Shown in pieces: positions 15,610-25,165 of a stretch of 64,000 bases of DNA. The notes under the pieces were generated by a model that did no database searches, was not told the DNA's origin, and worked only from the letters and a program-made list of their open reading frames with translations. Both the position numbers and the translations under genes were made by a program. The DNA lies in contig NZ_BCUR01000004.1 in NCBI RefSeq assembly GCF_003569005.1, positions 2,348,516 to 2,412,515 on the forward strand, read 5' to 3'. Origin of the DNA: Vibrio superstes (GTDB lineage: Bacteria; Pseudomonadota; Gammaproteobacteria; Enterobacterales; Vibrionaceae). How positions within the stretch are numbered: the first letter of the stretch is position 1; each line of letters starts with the position of its first letter.

Positions 15610-18600
15610 TTAAACCCAATACTCCTCAATATCAACATCATCAATCTGCTCAGGTTCTAGGTACTGCTTAGCGTACTCAAGATACGCTCCACTGCTCAAG
15701 AACAGTCGATATGTCTCTTTGTCTAGATGCTCATCTTGCACCATGAATTTCATAATTCTCAAAGACTCACTGAGGCTCTTAGCGCTCTTATAGGGTCTAT
15801 CTGCGGCGGTCAGCGCTTCAAATACATCCGCCAACGCCATTATACGTTCTGGAATGCTCAACTCTTCTCCCTTCAATTGTCTTGGATAGCCTGTACCCTT
15901 CATGGTTTCATGGTGAGTTGAGGCGTATCGAGGCACCTTAGATAGATCATCAGGGAAAGGCATGCGTTCCAGCATTTTTATAGTACTGATAATATGCTCA
16001 TTGATCTTAAATCGATCTTCTGCGGTTAACGTGCCTTTGCGAATGGTTAGATTGTATACCTCGCCCCTATTCGCTAGGTACTCAGGCACCTCCATCTTTA
16101 TTTCAAAGCTCGGATCATACTCAATCTTCGATGGATGTTGGTAGAGATGTTCAGCTTTATCTGCCAGCAAGGACTCAAGGGCAGGAGTCACTGAGCTAAT
16201 ACCTCGAGACTCCAGACGTCGCTGCTCTTCTGGTGATAAACCTAACTGATCATCTAAATAGCGAGTCCAGGTGCGTTTCGCAATCTGTTCAATTCGCTCT
16301 ACCGCCTCATCATCCATGAATTCGCCACCCACATTGGCATTGGCAACTTCAGCAAACTCTTGTTTTAACAACTCAATGTCCGCTTGTAGAGCGCTATCCC
16401 GCTCAGGGCGTAATGTTGGAGCCTGCTGCTGATAAAAAGCAATGATCTGATCTCTAATCATTACCTCAAATCGAGTGCGAACCTCATGGATACGATTGTA
16501 ATTCGCCTCAAGCTTTGAGCCCTTATCAACAATATGCTCAGGGGTAGTGATCTTGCCACAATCATGCAGCCATGCGGCAATCCTAAACTCGCGCCTTTGC
16601 GCATCGCTTTCAAAACCGAACTCAGCAAAGGAACCCTCATTCGATTTTTCTGCCTGTTCAACCAGCATAATGGCTAGCTCTGGCACTCGATTACAGTGTC
16701 CGGCTGTATATGGAGATTTGTCATCGATGGCCTGAGCAATGAGCTTGATAAAGGAATCAACAAACTCCTGTTGTTGCTTTTCATAGACCGAAAGCTCATT
16801 CGCTGTAGTCTCAATCGATCGTGAGAGTTGATAGATCTCTTTTATCCTAGATGACACACCATTCACATCTGAATAGCGACGCTCTCGCACCTTTTTTGTC
16901 TCTTCAATTAAGGCATGAATAGGACTCACAATTGGCTTTGAGAATACTCGAGATAGTGGGATAAGTAGGGTTAACAGTGCTGCAGAGCCTAAAGTAGACG
17001 CAACAACATTTCTCAATGCAGCGTCCAATAAAGATTCAGATGGTACCGTAATGCTAAAATATTCAGTACCGCGTTCAAATAGGTCAATTTGTTCTATGTA
17101 AGTGAAATAACTCTCTCCATCCACATCGAACGTCAGTAACTGATCGCGCAGACTTTCATTCTTAGTGGCATCAATTAAGAATTCATACGGAACAACACCA
17201 CTTGGGCTGTCTTTAGAAAACCACTTGGTCTCGAGAAAACGAATCTCTTCTGGTGTAAAGCTAGCGATAGCTTGATTTATGATGTCACCCACCTGGGGGT
17301 CAATATTCTCAATCGCCAAATGAAAGGTATTGGTTGAATGAAGATCTTGCTTCGCGTCGATAAGGTTGACCGTCAATTCGTTAAAGAAATGCTGCTCTAT
17401 GGTGCTCTTAAGAATTACATTTAGATCCATAACCGCATCAAGATCGCCACTATAAAGCGACAGCAATCCAGCATAAAGATCATCTAGCTCAACGATTTGA
17501 ACTTCAGGGTGGCTCGCCCTTATCTCTTCAATGATTGACCAGCCTTTCAAAATACCCAGTTTTTTCCCAAGCAGTTGATCAAGTCCGCCATAGCCGTTTC
17601 CTGAAGTGGCTAATCCAAAATCAAATCTAGCTAAGGGAACACTCAACGCCCCAAAAGATCTATTTGTGGCATTGTTCGCAACCGGATAAAGAATATCAAT
17701 ATCACCTTGCTTATACTCTTCAACAAGTTCAGCCCAACTAATACCATTGATAAACTTAAGGCGGATACCGGTTTTAAGACCAATAATTCGCATCTTATCA
17801 ACGAAATATCCTGCGGGCTTTCCGCGCACCGCAAAATCTAGGGGAGGCCAATTGGTTTGGTTTGATACCTCAATGTTCCCAACAGAGGCGATCAGGCTTT
17901 GTTGGTCTTTTGTTAAACTCAAAGGAGTGACATCAGGTAGCGAACCAAGTTTATTGTCATTGGAAGACGCCTTGAGTTCACCCGTTTCACCGTAAACAAA
18001 AAATTCTGCGGGTAGCTTAGTTGCAGGATGTCCCAAGCGACCTATTATTTTATTCGATAGTGTCTCAGATATGACATCCATCCCAAGCACACTGCCAAAT
18101 ACTGAACCGTCGATTTTTGAAGCGTACGTTTGACCGCTAACTTGAACATTGTGGAATAAATAAGGCTCTGTTTTAAAAAGATTCGAATCTTGCGCACCCA
18201 CAAACCAAGGTCTTTGAACTGCATTATATTTACTTTTTACCGAAACCTTATCTCGTAGTTGAAATGAGTGGTCAAAGAACGAGCTTGTCTTTATGTTTTC
18301 TTGCCCTTGTCTAATTATTTCAACCAATACCCACCGATCTGATGATTCAGCACCTAAATCTTCTCTGATTTCCTCTAAAGAATTCAAATTGATGAGTTGA
18401 TAAAAGTGACCATCTGCCCTTGCTATATACAAACTATAAAATATCGGGTCTCCTCTCATCAATTGAGCAAAGGCCGTTCTCGCGAGCAAGTTTTCATCGA
18501 ACTTTTCAAAATCTTGCCCAAGACCTGATAGTAATAAAGTCAAATTACTAAAAACCCTATCGACATTTTTCACTTCTCTGGTGATGATACTGGAGATATT

Positions 18601-18741
18601 CTGGTACTTCTGCAGTGCGCTTTGCAGTGCTTGCTGTTTACTAAAGTAGTATTGCAAACCAATCGCTACAGATGCTGTGAGACAAGTAGTGAGGATAAAG
18701 AGACTAATCACTGTCACTTTTATCGAATAACGCCTTTTCAT
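15610..18741 (-). CDS. Membrane-bound HD-GYP c-di-GMP phosphodiesterase with periplasmic substrate-binding-type sensor
   Basis: Probable c-di-GMP hydrolase regulated by a periplasmic ligand. The start is set at the ATG at 18739-18741 (AGAGGG six bases before) rather than 31 codons upstream, giving 1043 residues. Order (numbered from that start): TM helix about 8-30; Cache-like periplasmic region about 40-260; a SBP_bac_3-like module about 275-510 (ISWAELVEEYKQGDIDIL, LGKKLGILKGWSIIEEI); TM about 575-600; HAMP-like linker; HD-GYP about 660-1020. HD-GYP motifs are YTAGHCNRV, AAWLHDCGKITTPEHIVD, and HHETMKGTGYP, where Lys stands in the usual Asp/Asn place. About 140 residues are inserted between the HDCGK and HHE parts. 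It lies alone, opposite to map and glnD. The ligand is unknown. Confidence 0.88.
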   Translation of the reverse strand: MKRRYSIKVTVISLFILTTCLTASVAIGLQYYFSKQQALQSALQKYQNISSIITREVKNVDRVFSNLTLLLSGLGQDFEKFDENLLARTAFAQLMRGDPIFYSLYIARADGHFYQLINLNSLEEIREDLGAESSDRWVLVEIIRQGQENIKTSSFFDHSFQLRDKVSVKSKYNAVQRPWFVGAQDSNLFKTEPYLFHNVQVSGQTYASKIDGSVFGSVLGMDVISETLSNKIIGRLGHPATKLPAEFFVYGETGELKASSNDNKLGSLPDVTPLSLTKDQQSLIASVGNIEVSNQTNWPPLDFAVRGKPAGYFVDKMRIIGLKTGIRLKFINGISWAELVEEYKQGDIDILYPVANNATNRSFGALSVPLARFDFGLATSGNGYGGLDQLLGKKLGILKGWSIIEEIRASHPEVQIVELDDLYAGLLSLYSGDLDAVMDLNVILKSTIEQHFFNELTVNLIDAKQDLHSTNTFHLAIENIDPQVGDIINQAIASFTPEEIRFLETKWFSKDSPSGVVPYEFLIDATKNESLRDQLLTFDVDGESYFTYIEQIDLFERGTEYFSITVPSESLLDAALRNVVASTLGSAALLTLLIPLSRVFSKPIVSPIHALIEETKKVRERRYSDVNGVSSRIKEIYQLSRSIETTANELSVYEKQQQEFVDSFIKLIAQAIDDKSPYTAGHCNRVPELAIMLVEQAEKSNEGSFAEFGFESDAQRREFRIAAWLHDCGKITTPEHIVDKGSKLEANYNRIHEVRTRFEVMIRDQIIAFYQQQAPTLRPERDSALQADIELLKQEFAEVANANVGGEFMDDEAVERIEQIAKRTWTRYLDDQLGLSPEEQRRLESRGISSVTPALESLLADKAEHLYQHPSKIEYDPSFEIKMEVPEYLANRGEVYNLTIRKGTLTAEDRFKINEHIISTIKMLERMPFPDDLSKVPRYASTHHETMKGTGYPRQLKGEELSIPERIMALADVFEALTAADRPYKSAKSLSESLRIMKFMVQDEHLDKETYRLFLSSGAYLEYAKQYLEPEQIDDVDIEEYWV

Positions 18742-18933
18742 TTTACCCTCTGGTACAAAAATCCTTTCCTCATAGATTAGAACAACATTCTCTAAAGTGT
18801 CTGAAAATATTGGTTTTTTCCTTAATCTCCTCAAGGCGTTAAGGCCCTATAAACTGAAGTTTGCCTTGCCATCAGCCGTAAAATCAGGAAGTATCAGAAG
18901 TAGTGACCTTAATGCATAAAAAGGATTTAGTGC

Positions 18934-21567
18934 GTGCCAAACCTAAATGCCCTCTCCCCTACCAAGTTGCCTCAAGAGCAACTTGATATACAGACTCTGC
19001 GAACGCTTCTTCAAGATTTTGGTGAGCAGCAAAAGCGCTTCTTCTTCGAACATCACCTTGTTGCTGATCTCGTTCAAGAGCGCAGTGACTTCATGGACTC
19101 CTTATTAGAACGATTATGGAAGCACTATGGCTTTAATCAAATCGAAGGCGTGTGTTTAGTCGCAGTAGGCGGGTATGGCCGTAGTGAATTACATCCGCTG
19201 TCGGATATCGACATTCTTATCCTTTCCAAGAGAACCCTCAAAGAAGAGTGGGTCCCTAAGATCAGTGAATTTGTTACCTTGCTGTGGGATTTAAAATTAG
19301 AGGTTGGGCATAGTGTACGAAGCGTCAAAGAATGTCTGCAGGTTGCAAAAGAAGACCTGACTGTTGCGACGAACCTTCAAGAGTCTCGCCTCATTTGTGG
19401 TAGCCAGGATTGCTTTCAAAGCCTAAGAAATATCATTGACTCTGATGATTTCTGGCCGAGTGAAATATTCTACAAAGCCAAACTAGAAGAGCAAAGAGAG
19501 CGACACGCTCGATACCACGACACAGGCTACAACTTGGAGCCGGACATTAAATCCAGCCCAGGTGGTTTGCGTGACATTCATACCCTGAGTTGGGTCGCAC
19601 GACGTCATTTCGGTGCCACCTCATTATTAGAAATGAGCCACCATGGCTTTCTTACCGATGCCGAGTATCGTGAACTGCAAGAGTGTCAAAATTTTCTTTG
19701 GCAGATCCGATTCGCACTGCATATTGAACTAAAGCGTTATGACAACCGCCTCTCTTTTGCTTATCAGGCGAAAGTGGCAGAGAACCTTGGGTTTACGGGT
19801 GAAAGAAACCAGCCTGTTGAACGGATGATGAAAGAGTTTTATCGTACCCTTCGTCGCATCACTGAACTCAACAAAATGCTGCTCAAGCTATTTGATCAGG
19901 CGATATTGAATCAAGGTAAGTTAATCCCTGCTGAAATCATCAATGAAGATTTTCAGCGCAGAGGCCATCTTATTGAAGCGCGAAAGCCGGCCCTATTTCA
20001 GGCTCGTCCCGATACCATCTTAGATATGTTTATCCATATCGCCAACGACTCTACGATAACGGGTGTCGCGCCACCTACCTTACGCCAATTGCGTACCGCT
20101 CGACGACGCCTGAATCGATTTTTACATACCATTCCTGAAGCCCGTGAAAAATTCATGATATTGGTGAGGCACCCCAATGCACTCACTAAAGCATTCAGAC
20201 TAATGCACCAATTAGGCGTACTGTCTGCTTACCTCCCACAATGGAGCCAGATTGTTGGGCAAATGCAGTTTGATTTGTTCCATGTCTACACCGTAGATGA
20301 ACATAGTATGCGACTGCTAAAGCATATCCATAAGTTCAGCTTTGCAAAAAACAGGGACAAGCACCCTATTTGTTGTGAGGTACTGCCTAGAATACAGAAA
20401 CCAGAACTGCTGACCATTGCCGCCATTTTCCACGATATAGGCAAAGGCAGAGGTGGCGATCACTCGGTGATTGGGGAAAAAGAAGCGTACGATTTCTGTA
20501 TCGAGCACGATCTATCTAAACCTGAAGCTAAGCTGGTTGCGTGGTTGGTGAGAAACCACTTGTTGATGTCCGTAACTGCGCAGAAGCGCGATATTCAAGA
20601 CCCTGACGTCATTGCCGAATTTGCCAAGAAGGTGAAGACAGAAGAGTACCTAGAATTTCTTGTTTGCCTAACCGTTGCGGATATTTGCGCCACCAACCCA
20701 GAGCTTTGGAACAGCTGGAAGCGCTCACTTTTAACTGAGTTATTCTACTCCACACAAAGAGCCCTGCGTCGCGGGCTAGAGCACCCAGTCGATGTCAGGG
20801 ATAGAATTAGACACAATCAGCAACAAGCCTCTGCTGTGCTTCGTAGCCAAGGCTTTACGCCACGTGAAATCGAGGTGCTATGGCAACGCTTCAAGGCTGA
20901 CTATTTCCTTCGTCACACACCACAGCAACTCGCGTGGCACGCTCAAGCTATCCTTGAGCAAGAAGACCCTGACTCACCATTAGTGCTGATCAACCCTCAA
21001 CCCACTCGAGGAGGCTCTGAGCTGTTTGTATACACCAAAGACCAGCCAGTCCTATTTGCCAGTGTGGTAGCAGAGCTAGACCGACGAAACTTCAATGTAC
21101 ATGATGCTCAGGTTATGGTGAGCCGTGATGGATACATTCTAGATACCTTCATTGTGTTAGACCAAAACAACCAACCTCTTGAAGAGCGCAGACATGAAGC
21201 GGTTATCAAGCACCTGCAACATGTGATTAAAGATGGCCGATTGACCAAGATTAAAGTGCGACGCACGCCAAGAAACCTCGTTCACTTTAAGGTAAAAACG
21301 CGAACAGAATTTATCGAAACCAAAAACGCCAAGCAGACGCTGATGGAGCTAGTCGCATTAGATACCCCTGGCCTGTTAGCTGCAGTGGGAGCCACCTTCG
21401 CCAAAATGGATTTGCACCTGCACTCAGCCAAAATAACCACCATTGGGGAGCGAGCGGAGGATTTGTTTATCATCACCTCTCCGGAAGGTAAAAAGCTGGA
21501 TGCAGCGCTTCAAGAAACCCTGCGTCAAAACCTAATTGAGAACTTATCGGAGCTGGCGCCAAACTAA
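18934..21567 (+). CDS. glnD: [Protein-PII] uridylyltransferase / uridylyl-removing enzyme
   Basis: Primary nitrogen sensor: adds UMP to PII when glutamine is low and removes it when glutamine is high. 877 residues: nucleotidyltransferase domain with GGYGRSELHPLSDIDIL (about 78-95) holding the catalytic Gly-Ser/Asp-x-Asp; HD hydrolase domain with IFHDIGKGRGGDHS (about 505); and two C-terminal ACT domains (about 690-770 VYTKDQPVLFASVVAEL, about 795-870 LVALDTPGLLAAVGATF). The start is GTG with AAGGA eight bases before; the nearest upstream ATG is followed at once by a stop. It is divergent from the HD-GYP gene. Confidence 0.97.
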   Translation: MPNLNALSPTKLPQEQLDIQTLRTLLQDFGEQQKRFFFEHHLVADLVQERSDFMDSLLERLWKHYGFNQIEGVCLVAVGGYGRSELHPLSDIDILILSKRTLKEEWVPKISEFVTLLWDLKLEVGHSVRSVKECLQVAKEDLTVATNLQESRLICGSQDCFQSLRNIIDSDDFWPSEIFYKAKLEEQRERHARYHDTGYNLEPDIKSSPGGLRDIHTLSWVARRHFGATSLLEMSHHGFLTDAEYRELQECQNFLWQIRFALHIELKRYDNRLSFAYQAKVAENLGFTGERNQPVERMMKEFYRTLRRITELNKMLLKLFDQAILNQGKLIPAEIINEDFQRRGHLIEARKPALFQARPDTILDMFIHIANDSTITGVAPPTLRQLRTARRRLNRFLHTIPEAREKFMILVRHPNALTKAFRLMHQLGVLSAYLPQWSQIVGQMQFDLFHVYTVDEHSMRLLKHIHKFSFAKNRDKHPICCEVLPRIQKPELLTIAAIFHDIGKGRGGDHSVIGEKEAYDFCIEHDLSKPEAKLVAWLVRNHLLMSVTAQKRDIQDPDVIAEFAKKVKTEEYLEFLVCLTVADICATNPELWNSWKRSLLTELFYSTQRALRRGLEHPVDVRDRIRHNQQQASAVLRSQGFTPREIEVLWQRFKADYFLRHTPQQLAWHAQAILEQEDPDSPLVLINPQPTRGGSELFVYTKDQPVLFASVVAELDRRNFNVHDAQVMVSRDGYILDTFIVLDQNNQPLEERRHEAVIKHLQHVIKDGRLTKIKVRRTPRNLVHFKVKTRTEFIETKNAKQTLMELVALDTPGLLAAVGATFAKMDLHLHSAKITTIGERAEDLFIITSPEGKKLDAALQETLRQNLIENLSELAPN

Positions 21568-21579
21568 AATGTGAATGAA

Positions 21580-21631
21580 AGCAGGGTTGAAGGGGAACTC
21601 GCTACCTAAGCACCTGATTCCCTGCTAGATT
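21580..21631 (+). terminator. Possible glnD terminator (long-loop)
   Basis: AGCAGGG (21580-21586) pairs with CCCTGCT (21620-21626) and AGATTT follows. The loop is long and the T-run short, so the call is weak. Confidence 0.3.
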
Positions 21632-21707
21632 TACAATTAAGTATGAAAAACCATACTCGTTGAGCTATTCATTAGGAAGTTCACCAAATTTGATCGCAGA
21701 GGTGCCT

Positions 21708-22091
21708 ATGTATCCACACCTAACCGGGTTGGGAATTCACGAAACAAAGCAAATTGACCGCTATTCATTGCGCCAAGAAGCTCATAAAGATGTTCTTAAG
21801 ATCTACTTTAAAAAGCAAAAAGGTGAGTTATTCGCAAAGAGTGTAAAGTTTAAGTACCCAAGACAGGTAAAAAGTGTACTTATCGATGATGGTAGCGGGC
21901 AATACCGAAACAAAACAGAAATTAACCGCAACCTGACCTTGGTTATCGACGAGCTTAATACTCTGACTAAACCCGTCAAGTCTCAAGATGTCGACGTGAA
22001 ACAAAAAATACTGTCAGATTTACGCCACTTAGAAAAAGTGGTTTCGGGCAAGATTGCAGAAATTGAAGCCGACCTAGAAAAGCTCAAATAA
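21708..22091 (+). CDS. yaeH: YaeH/DUF3461 family protein (UPF0325)
   Basis: Conserved gammaproteobacterial protein of unknown function. The frame is open from a TTG at 21660, but the ATG at 21708 has AGGTG just upstream and gives the family N-terminus MYPHLTGLGIHETKQIDRYS, then LRQEAHKDVLKIYFKKQKGE, for 127 residues, the usual size. The C-terminal third is a likely helical, charged segment (DLRHLEKVVSGKIAEIEADL). No membrane segment or signal is seen. Its place after glnD matches other Vibrio genomes as I recall them. Confidence 0.88.
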   Translation: MYPHLTGLGIHETKQIDRYSLRQEAHKDVLKIYFKKQKGELFAKSVKFKYPRQVKSVLIDDGSGQYRNKTEINRNLTLVIDELNTLTKPVKSQDVDVKQKILSDLRHLEKVVSGKIAEIEADLEKLK

Positions 22092-22104
22092 TCGCCCTAA
22101 TACA

Positions 22105-22149
22105 AAAAGCTCATACTTTGACCATTGCCAAGTATGAGCTTTTCTCTTT
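22105..22149 (+). terminator. Terminator between yaeH and truC
   Basis: Fourteen-pair perfect stem AAAAGCTCATACTT/AAGTATGAGCTTTT with an 11-base loop, followed by CTCTTTT. The A-rich left arm makes it suitable for both converging genes. Confidence 0.8.
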
Positions 22150-22157
22150 TGTTAGAC

Positions 22158-22889
22158 TTATTCGCCGTCGAATGCTGCTTGCCATTCAAAGCGCTCAATG
22201 AGTTGTCGCCACGTTTCATCAAACCTTGCCTCAAGCACTAGTTGCACCCCAGTAAAGGGGTGTTCGAACTCAAGCCTTGATGCATGCAAAAGCAAGCGAT
22301 CACTGGCTAAGTTTTCTTTGAACAAGCGATTGTGCTTACCGTCCCCATGCGTGGTGTCTCCAACAATAGGATGACGCAAGTGCTTCATGTGTCGGCGTAA
22401 CTGATGCTTACGGCCCGTTAGGGGTTGAAGTTCCATCAAGCAATATCGAGAGGTAGGAAAGCGCCCTGTTGAGAACGGCACTTCAACCTTAGCCAAGGGA
22501 CGGTAATCTGTTATCGCTTGCTGAGCTTCTTTCTCTTTATCAGCAAACTTGTCCGCAATCTTATCCAGCTCTACTTTCAAGGCGTAATCCAAGCGATCAC
22601 CCTCTTCAATCCAGCCACGTACTATCGCATGGTAAGTTTTCTGCATTTGATGTTCAGCAAACATAGGCATCATCTGGGAGGCTACTTCACTAGATAGAGC
22701 AAACACAAGCACGCCAGAGGTAGGACGGTCAAGACGATGCAAAGGGAACACATGCTGACCTATCTGGTCACGCAGTGTCTGCATGACAAACTGGGTCTCA
22801 TGCTTATCGAGCCAAGAACGATGCACTAACATCCCTGCAGGCTTATTAACGGCAACGATAAACTCGTCTTGGTAAATGATCTCCAACAT
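22158..22889 (-). CDS. truC: tRNA pseudouridine(65) synthase TruC
   Basis: Isomerises U65 of tRNA. RluA-family fold with the catalytic-Asp motif LHRLDRPTSGVLVF (about residues 50-63), the start LEIIYQDEFIVAVNKPAGMLVHRSW, and the end-block LQPLTGRKHQLRRHMKHLRHPIVGD. The ATG at 22887-22889 overlaps the yqcC stop as TAATG, a coupled start, giving 243 residues; three upstream codons are open but lack support. The yqcC-truC pairing is conserved in enterobacteria and Vibrio. Confidence 0.93.
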   Translation of the reverse strand: MLEIIYQDEFIVAVNKPAGMLVHRSWLDKHETQFVMQTLRDQIGQHVFPLHRLDRPTSGVLVFALSSEVASQMMPMFAEHQMQKTYHAIVRGWIEEGDRLDYALKVELDKIADKFADKEKEAQQAITDYRPLAKVEVPFSTGRFPTSRYCLMELQPLTGRKHQLRRHMKHLRHPIVGDTTHGDGKHNRLFKENLASDRLLLHASRLEFEHPFTGVQLVLEARFDETWRQLIERFEWQAAFDGE

Positions 22890-23206
22890 TATGCACATAC
22901 CTCATCAATCTCTTTCAGCACTTTAATTACCTTTGCCCACTCAGGCTTACTCTGACAAGTTTGCTCAAAGTACGGAGAAATAGCGAACCCAACAGGTAAG
23001 GCTTGCTGCGATCTTACAATCTGTTGCATTTTTGGAATGAAGATCCACTGCAGCCATTGCTCTGGATGAAGAGTATCCACAGCAAAGGGTTGTGTGCTCA
23101 TCAGCGCCTCAGGTGACGGGTTATTTACTTCCCACAAGCCAGATTGCTTAAGGGTATATTCCACATCGATGAGCAGTTTTTGCATCTGTAGGTGAACTGT
23201 ATTCAA
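22889..23206 (-). CDS. yqcC: YqcC family protein (DUF446)
   Basis: Small conserved protein of unknown function that travels with truC. 105 residues with the family core STQPFAVDTLHPEQWLQWIF and IPKMQQIVRSQQALPVGFAISPYFE. The start is TTG with AAGAGA six bases before; the internal ATG seven codons later has no ribosome site and would cut the first helix. It overlaps truC by one base. The steady association suggests a role connected with the modification enzyme, but nothing in the sequence shows how. Confidence 0.85.
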   Translation of the reverse strand: MNTVHLQMQKLLIDVEYTLKQSGLWEVNNPSPEALMSTQPFAVDTLHPEQWLQWIFIPKMQQIVRSQQALPVGFAISPYFEQTCQSKPEWAKVIKVLKEIDEVCA

Positions 23207-23287
23207 GCTATTTCTCTTGTTACTCTTGAAATTCGGCGCAAGATTACCATGTTATAGGGAGAGTATGGGTTATTTAGATGTAGGCAA

Positions 23288-24331
23288 ATGGAAAATATTT
23301 CGACACTGACACAGATATTACGAGACAGCGATTGTCACTTTAAGGTACACGACTTAGGTCGCCGTATCGAATTGATCCCCAACGATGAATTTGAAAGTAT
23401 TGAGCTAGGCCGACAAGCCTATCCTTACCCTATTCAGCGCCAAGCGCAATTTGCCATCACCTACTGGAACGAACAAAAGCAGCCTTGGATTTGGTTCCTT
23501 AAATTCGACTTGGACGAGCGTGGTTTATTAAACTCAACCGACATTGGTAACTTCATAAAGTTTGTACTTGAGGCTATGGGTTCAAGACTGCAAAAAGAAC
23601 TGAATGAAGAAGTGCAAGAGCAACTGGCTAGCAACCCATACACCTTCAAGCCAAAAGAAGACAAGCTAGCGGTATTTAACAGCCAAGTCAGTGCTGAGCT
23701 AGACCTATCTCCAAGCCAATATTATGCCCATGCTTTGACCTATTTTAAGGGCGAACTCGGCTGGAATAATTGGCAAACTGTCGGTCTGCAAGGGATCACA
23801 GATATCTGTGCACGTCTAAAAGAATCTAATAATGAGTTGATGGTGAAAAAAAGCCTTTCTCAACTGCCAACCCAGCCTCTTTATGCCCTGCTAGGAGCCC
23901 TAGAGCATTGTGAGATCAGCGACTCTCTAGCCACTCGATTGTATGACCTAGCGTTGGATCAGCTAAATCACCCAGAGGGTGACCTATTCCTATTATCGGC
24001 ATTGGCTCGCGCACTATCAGGCAACAAAGGGAATAAACTCACCTCTCTTGTGACTGCTATTCTATCAGAGAGTAAATATTGCCATCAGGAAGTCTTGATC
24101 GCTATCGCAGGTCGCTGTTGGGAGCCACTGCAGCAAAGTACGCTTGCTGAACAATTCTTGATAAGACTGGCACAAACCAATAATCAAGGACTATTCAACC
24201 AGCTATTTGCAGACCTAGTGATGCAGCCAAAACTTCGTATGGTGATATTGCCAATGCTTCATCAAGCTCCCTCACAAGAACTGGCCCAAGCCTTAGTTGC
24301 CTTACAAAAAAATACTAAGGGGCAAAGCTAA
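23288..24331 (+). CDS. DUF3549 family protein
   Basis: Conserved Vibrio/gammaproteobacterial protein of unknown function. 347 residues, with no signal peptide or membrane helix. The N-terminal part is beta-rich (HLGRRIELIP-like start, PWIWFLKFDLDERGLL), and the remaining two thirds is helical and repeat-like (ALGALEHCEISDSLATRLYD, LFLLSALARALSGNKGNK), resembling HEAT-type packing. It is divergent from yqcC across 81 bases. Its stop is immediately followed by the DUF3301 ATG, so the two are coupled. Confidence 0.75.
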   Translation: MENISTLTQILRDSDCHFKVHDLGRRIELIPNDEFESIELGRQAYPYPIQRQAQFAITYWNEQKQPWIWFLKFDLDERGLLNSTDIGNFIKFVLEAMGSRLQKELNEEVQEQLASNPYTFKPKEDKLAVFNSQVSAELDLSPSQYYAHALTYFKGELGWNNWQTVGLQGITDICARLKESNNELMVKKSLSQLPTQPLYALLGALEHCEISDSLATRLYDLALDQLNHPEGDLFLLSALARALSGNKGNKLTSLVTAILSESKYCHQEVLIAIAGRCWEPLQQSTLAEQFLIRLAQTNNQGLFNQLFADLVMQPKLRMVILPMLHQAPSQELAQALVALQKNTKGQS

Positions 24332-24628
24332 ATGGACAACCTGCTCGCCATACTCGGGTTAGCAATTTTTCTTACTCTATTCTGGCAACATAGACGCCAG
24401 GCAGAGTTGGCCAAGGTTGCCATCATTAGACATTGCAAAAAACTGGAACTGCAGGTTGTCAGCATCTCTTCTGGGGCGCACAGAATACGTCGCCCCGATG
24501 GTAAGCTGGGCTGGCATACGGTGTTTGCCTTTGAGTTTTCAGCCCTAGGTGATGACTGCTATCAAGGCGAGTTAACCATGGTCGGGCTGCGAGTCTCGCA
24601 TTTTCGCACCGACCCTCATCGCATCTAA
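24332..24628 (+). CDS. DUF3301 family small membrane-anchored protein
   Basis: 98 residues of unknown function. An N-terminal hydrophobic helix (LLAILGLAIFLTLFWQH) is followed by a basic stretch and a beta-rich domain (RIRRPDGKLGWHTVFAFEFS). It probably is anchored in the inner membrane by the single helix. The ATG directly abuts the DUF3549 stop, with AGGGG upstream inside that gene. The 3' end overlaps the converging acetyltransferase gene by 4 bases, so neither can have its own downstream terminator in between. Confidence 0.75.
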   Translation: MDNLLAILGLAIFLTLFWQHRRQAELAKVAIIRHCKKLELQVVSISSGAHRIRRPDGKLGWHTVFAFEFSALGDDCYQGELTMVGLRVSHFRTDPHRI

Positions 24629-25077
24629 TTTACTAAGCGATAGAGATAATAAACACCATACTCATCCTCATGCCGGGAAGCTTGTATAAAACCAAGCTTC
24701 TCTATGACTCGCTCTGACGCACTATGCCCTTCATCAATAGTCGCAAATAAACGCTGTGTTGAGAGGTTATCAGGCAGTTGCTCCATCAACATTTTCAGCG
24801 ATCTAGTCGCATACCCCTGCCCCCAATAAGCATTATCAAAGATGAAGCCTAGCTCCCAACCTTCTTCTTGTTCACTGATAAATAGATGCCCAACATAATG
24901 ACCATTAACCTCTACTGCTCGGGTTATCGTTGATTCCTCACCTTGCAACTTATCAAACAGCTTTGAAGCACTTTCATAAGAATGTGCACCATTCATGTGG
25001 GCGCGATTGATAGGGCACGTATTAAGACGAATAAAGTCTTGCCGATCTTGCTCATGATAGTCACGAATAATAAGCAT
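24625..25077 (-). CDS. GNAT family N-acetyltransferase
   Basis: Probable acetyl-CoA-dependent acetyltransferase; substrate unknown. 150 residues with the GNAT layout: beta strands and VEVNGHYVGHLFI, the motif A region GFIFDNAYWGQGYATRSLK with the Gly-x-Gly-x-(A/G) pyrophosphate loop, and the C-terminal ASERVIEKLGFIQASRHEDE, typical of RimJ/RimL-like members. Its last codons overlap the DUF3301 gene on the other strand. The upstream 88 bases are shared with the divergent gene at 25166. Confidence 0.82.
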   Translation of the reverse strand: MLIIRDYHEQDRQDFIRLNTCPINRAHMNGAHSYESASKLFDKLQGEESTITRAVEVNGHYVGHLFISEQEEGWELGFIFDNAYWGQGYATRSLKMLMEQLPDNLSTQRLFATIDEGHSASERVIEKLGFIQASRHEDEYGVYYLYRLVN

Positions 25078-25165
25078 GGTTAAGCCTGCGATTGATAAGT
25101 TGCTGTGTACTCATGATAGTGATTTCGATAGGATGACGATAAATCGTTAAACCAGAATTGATACT

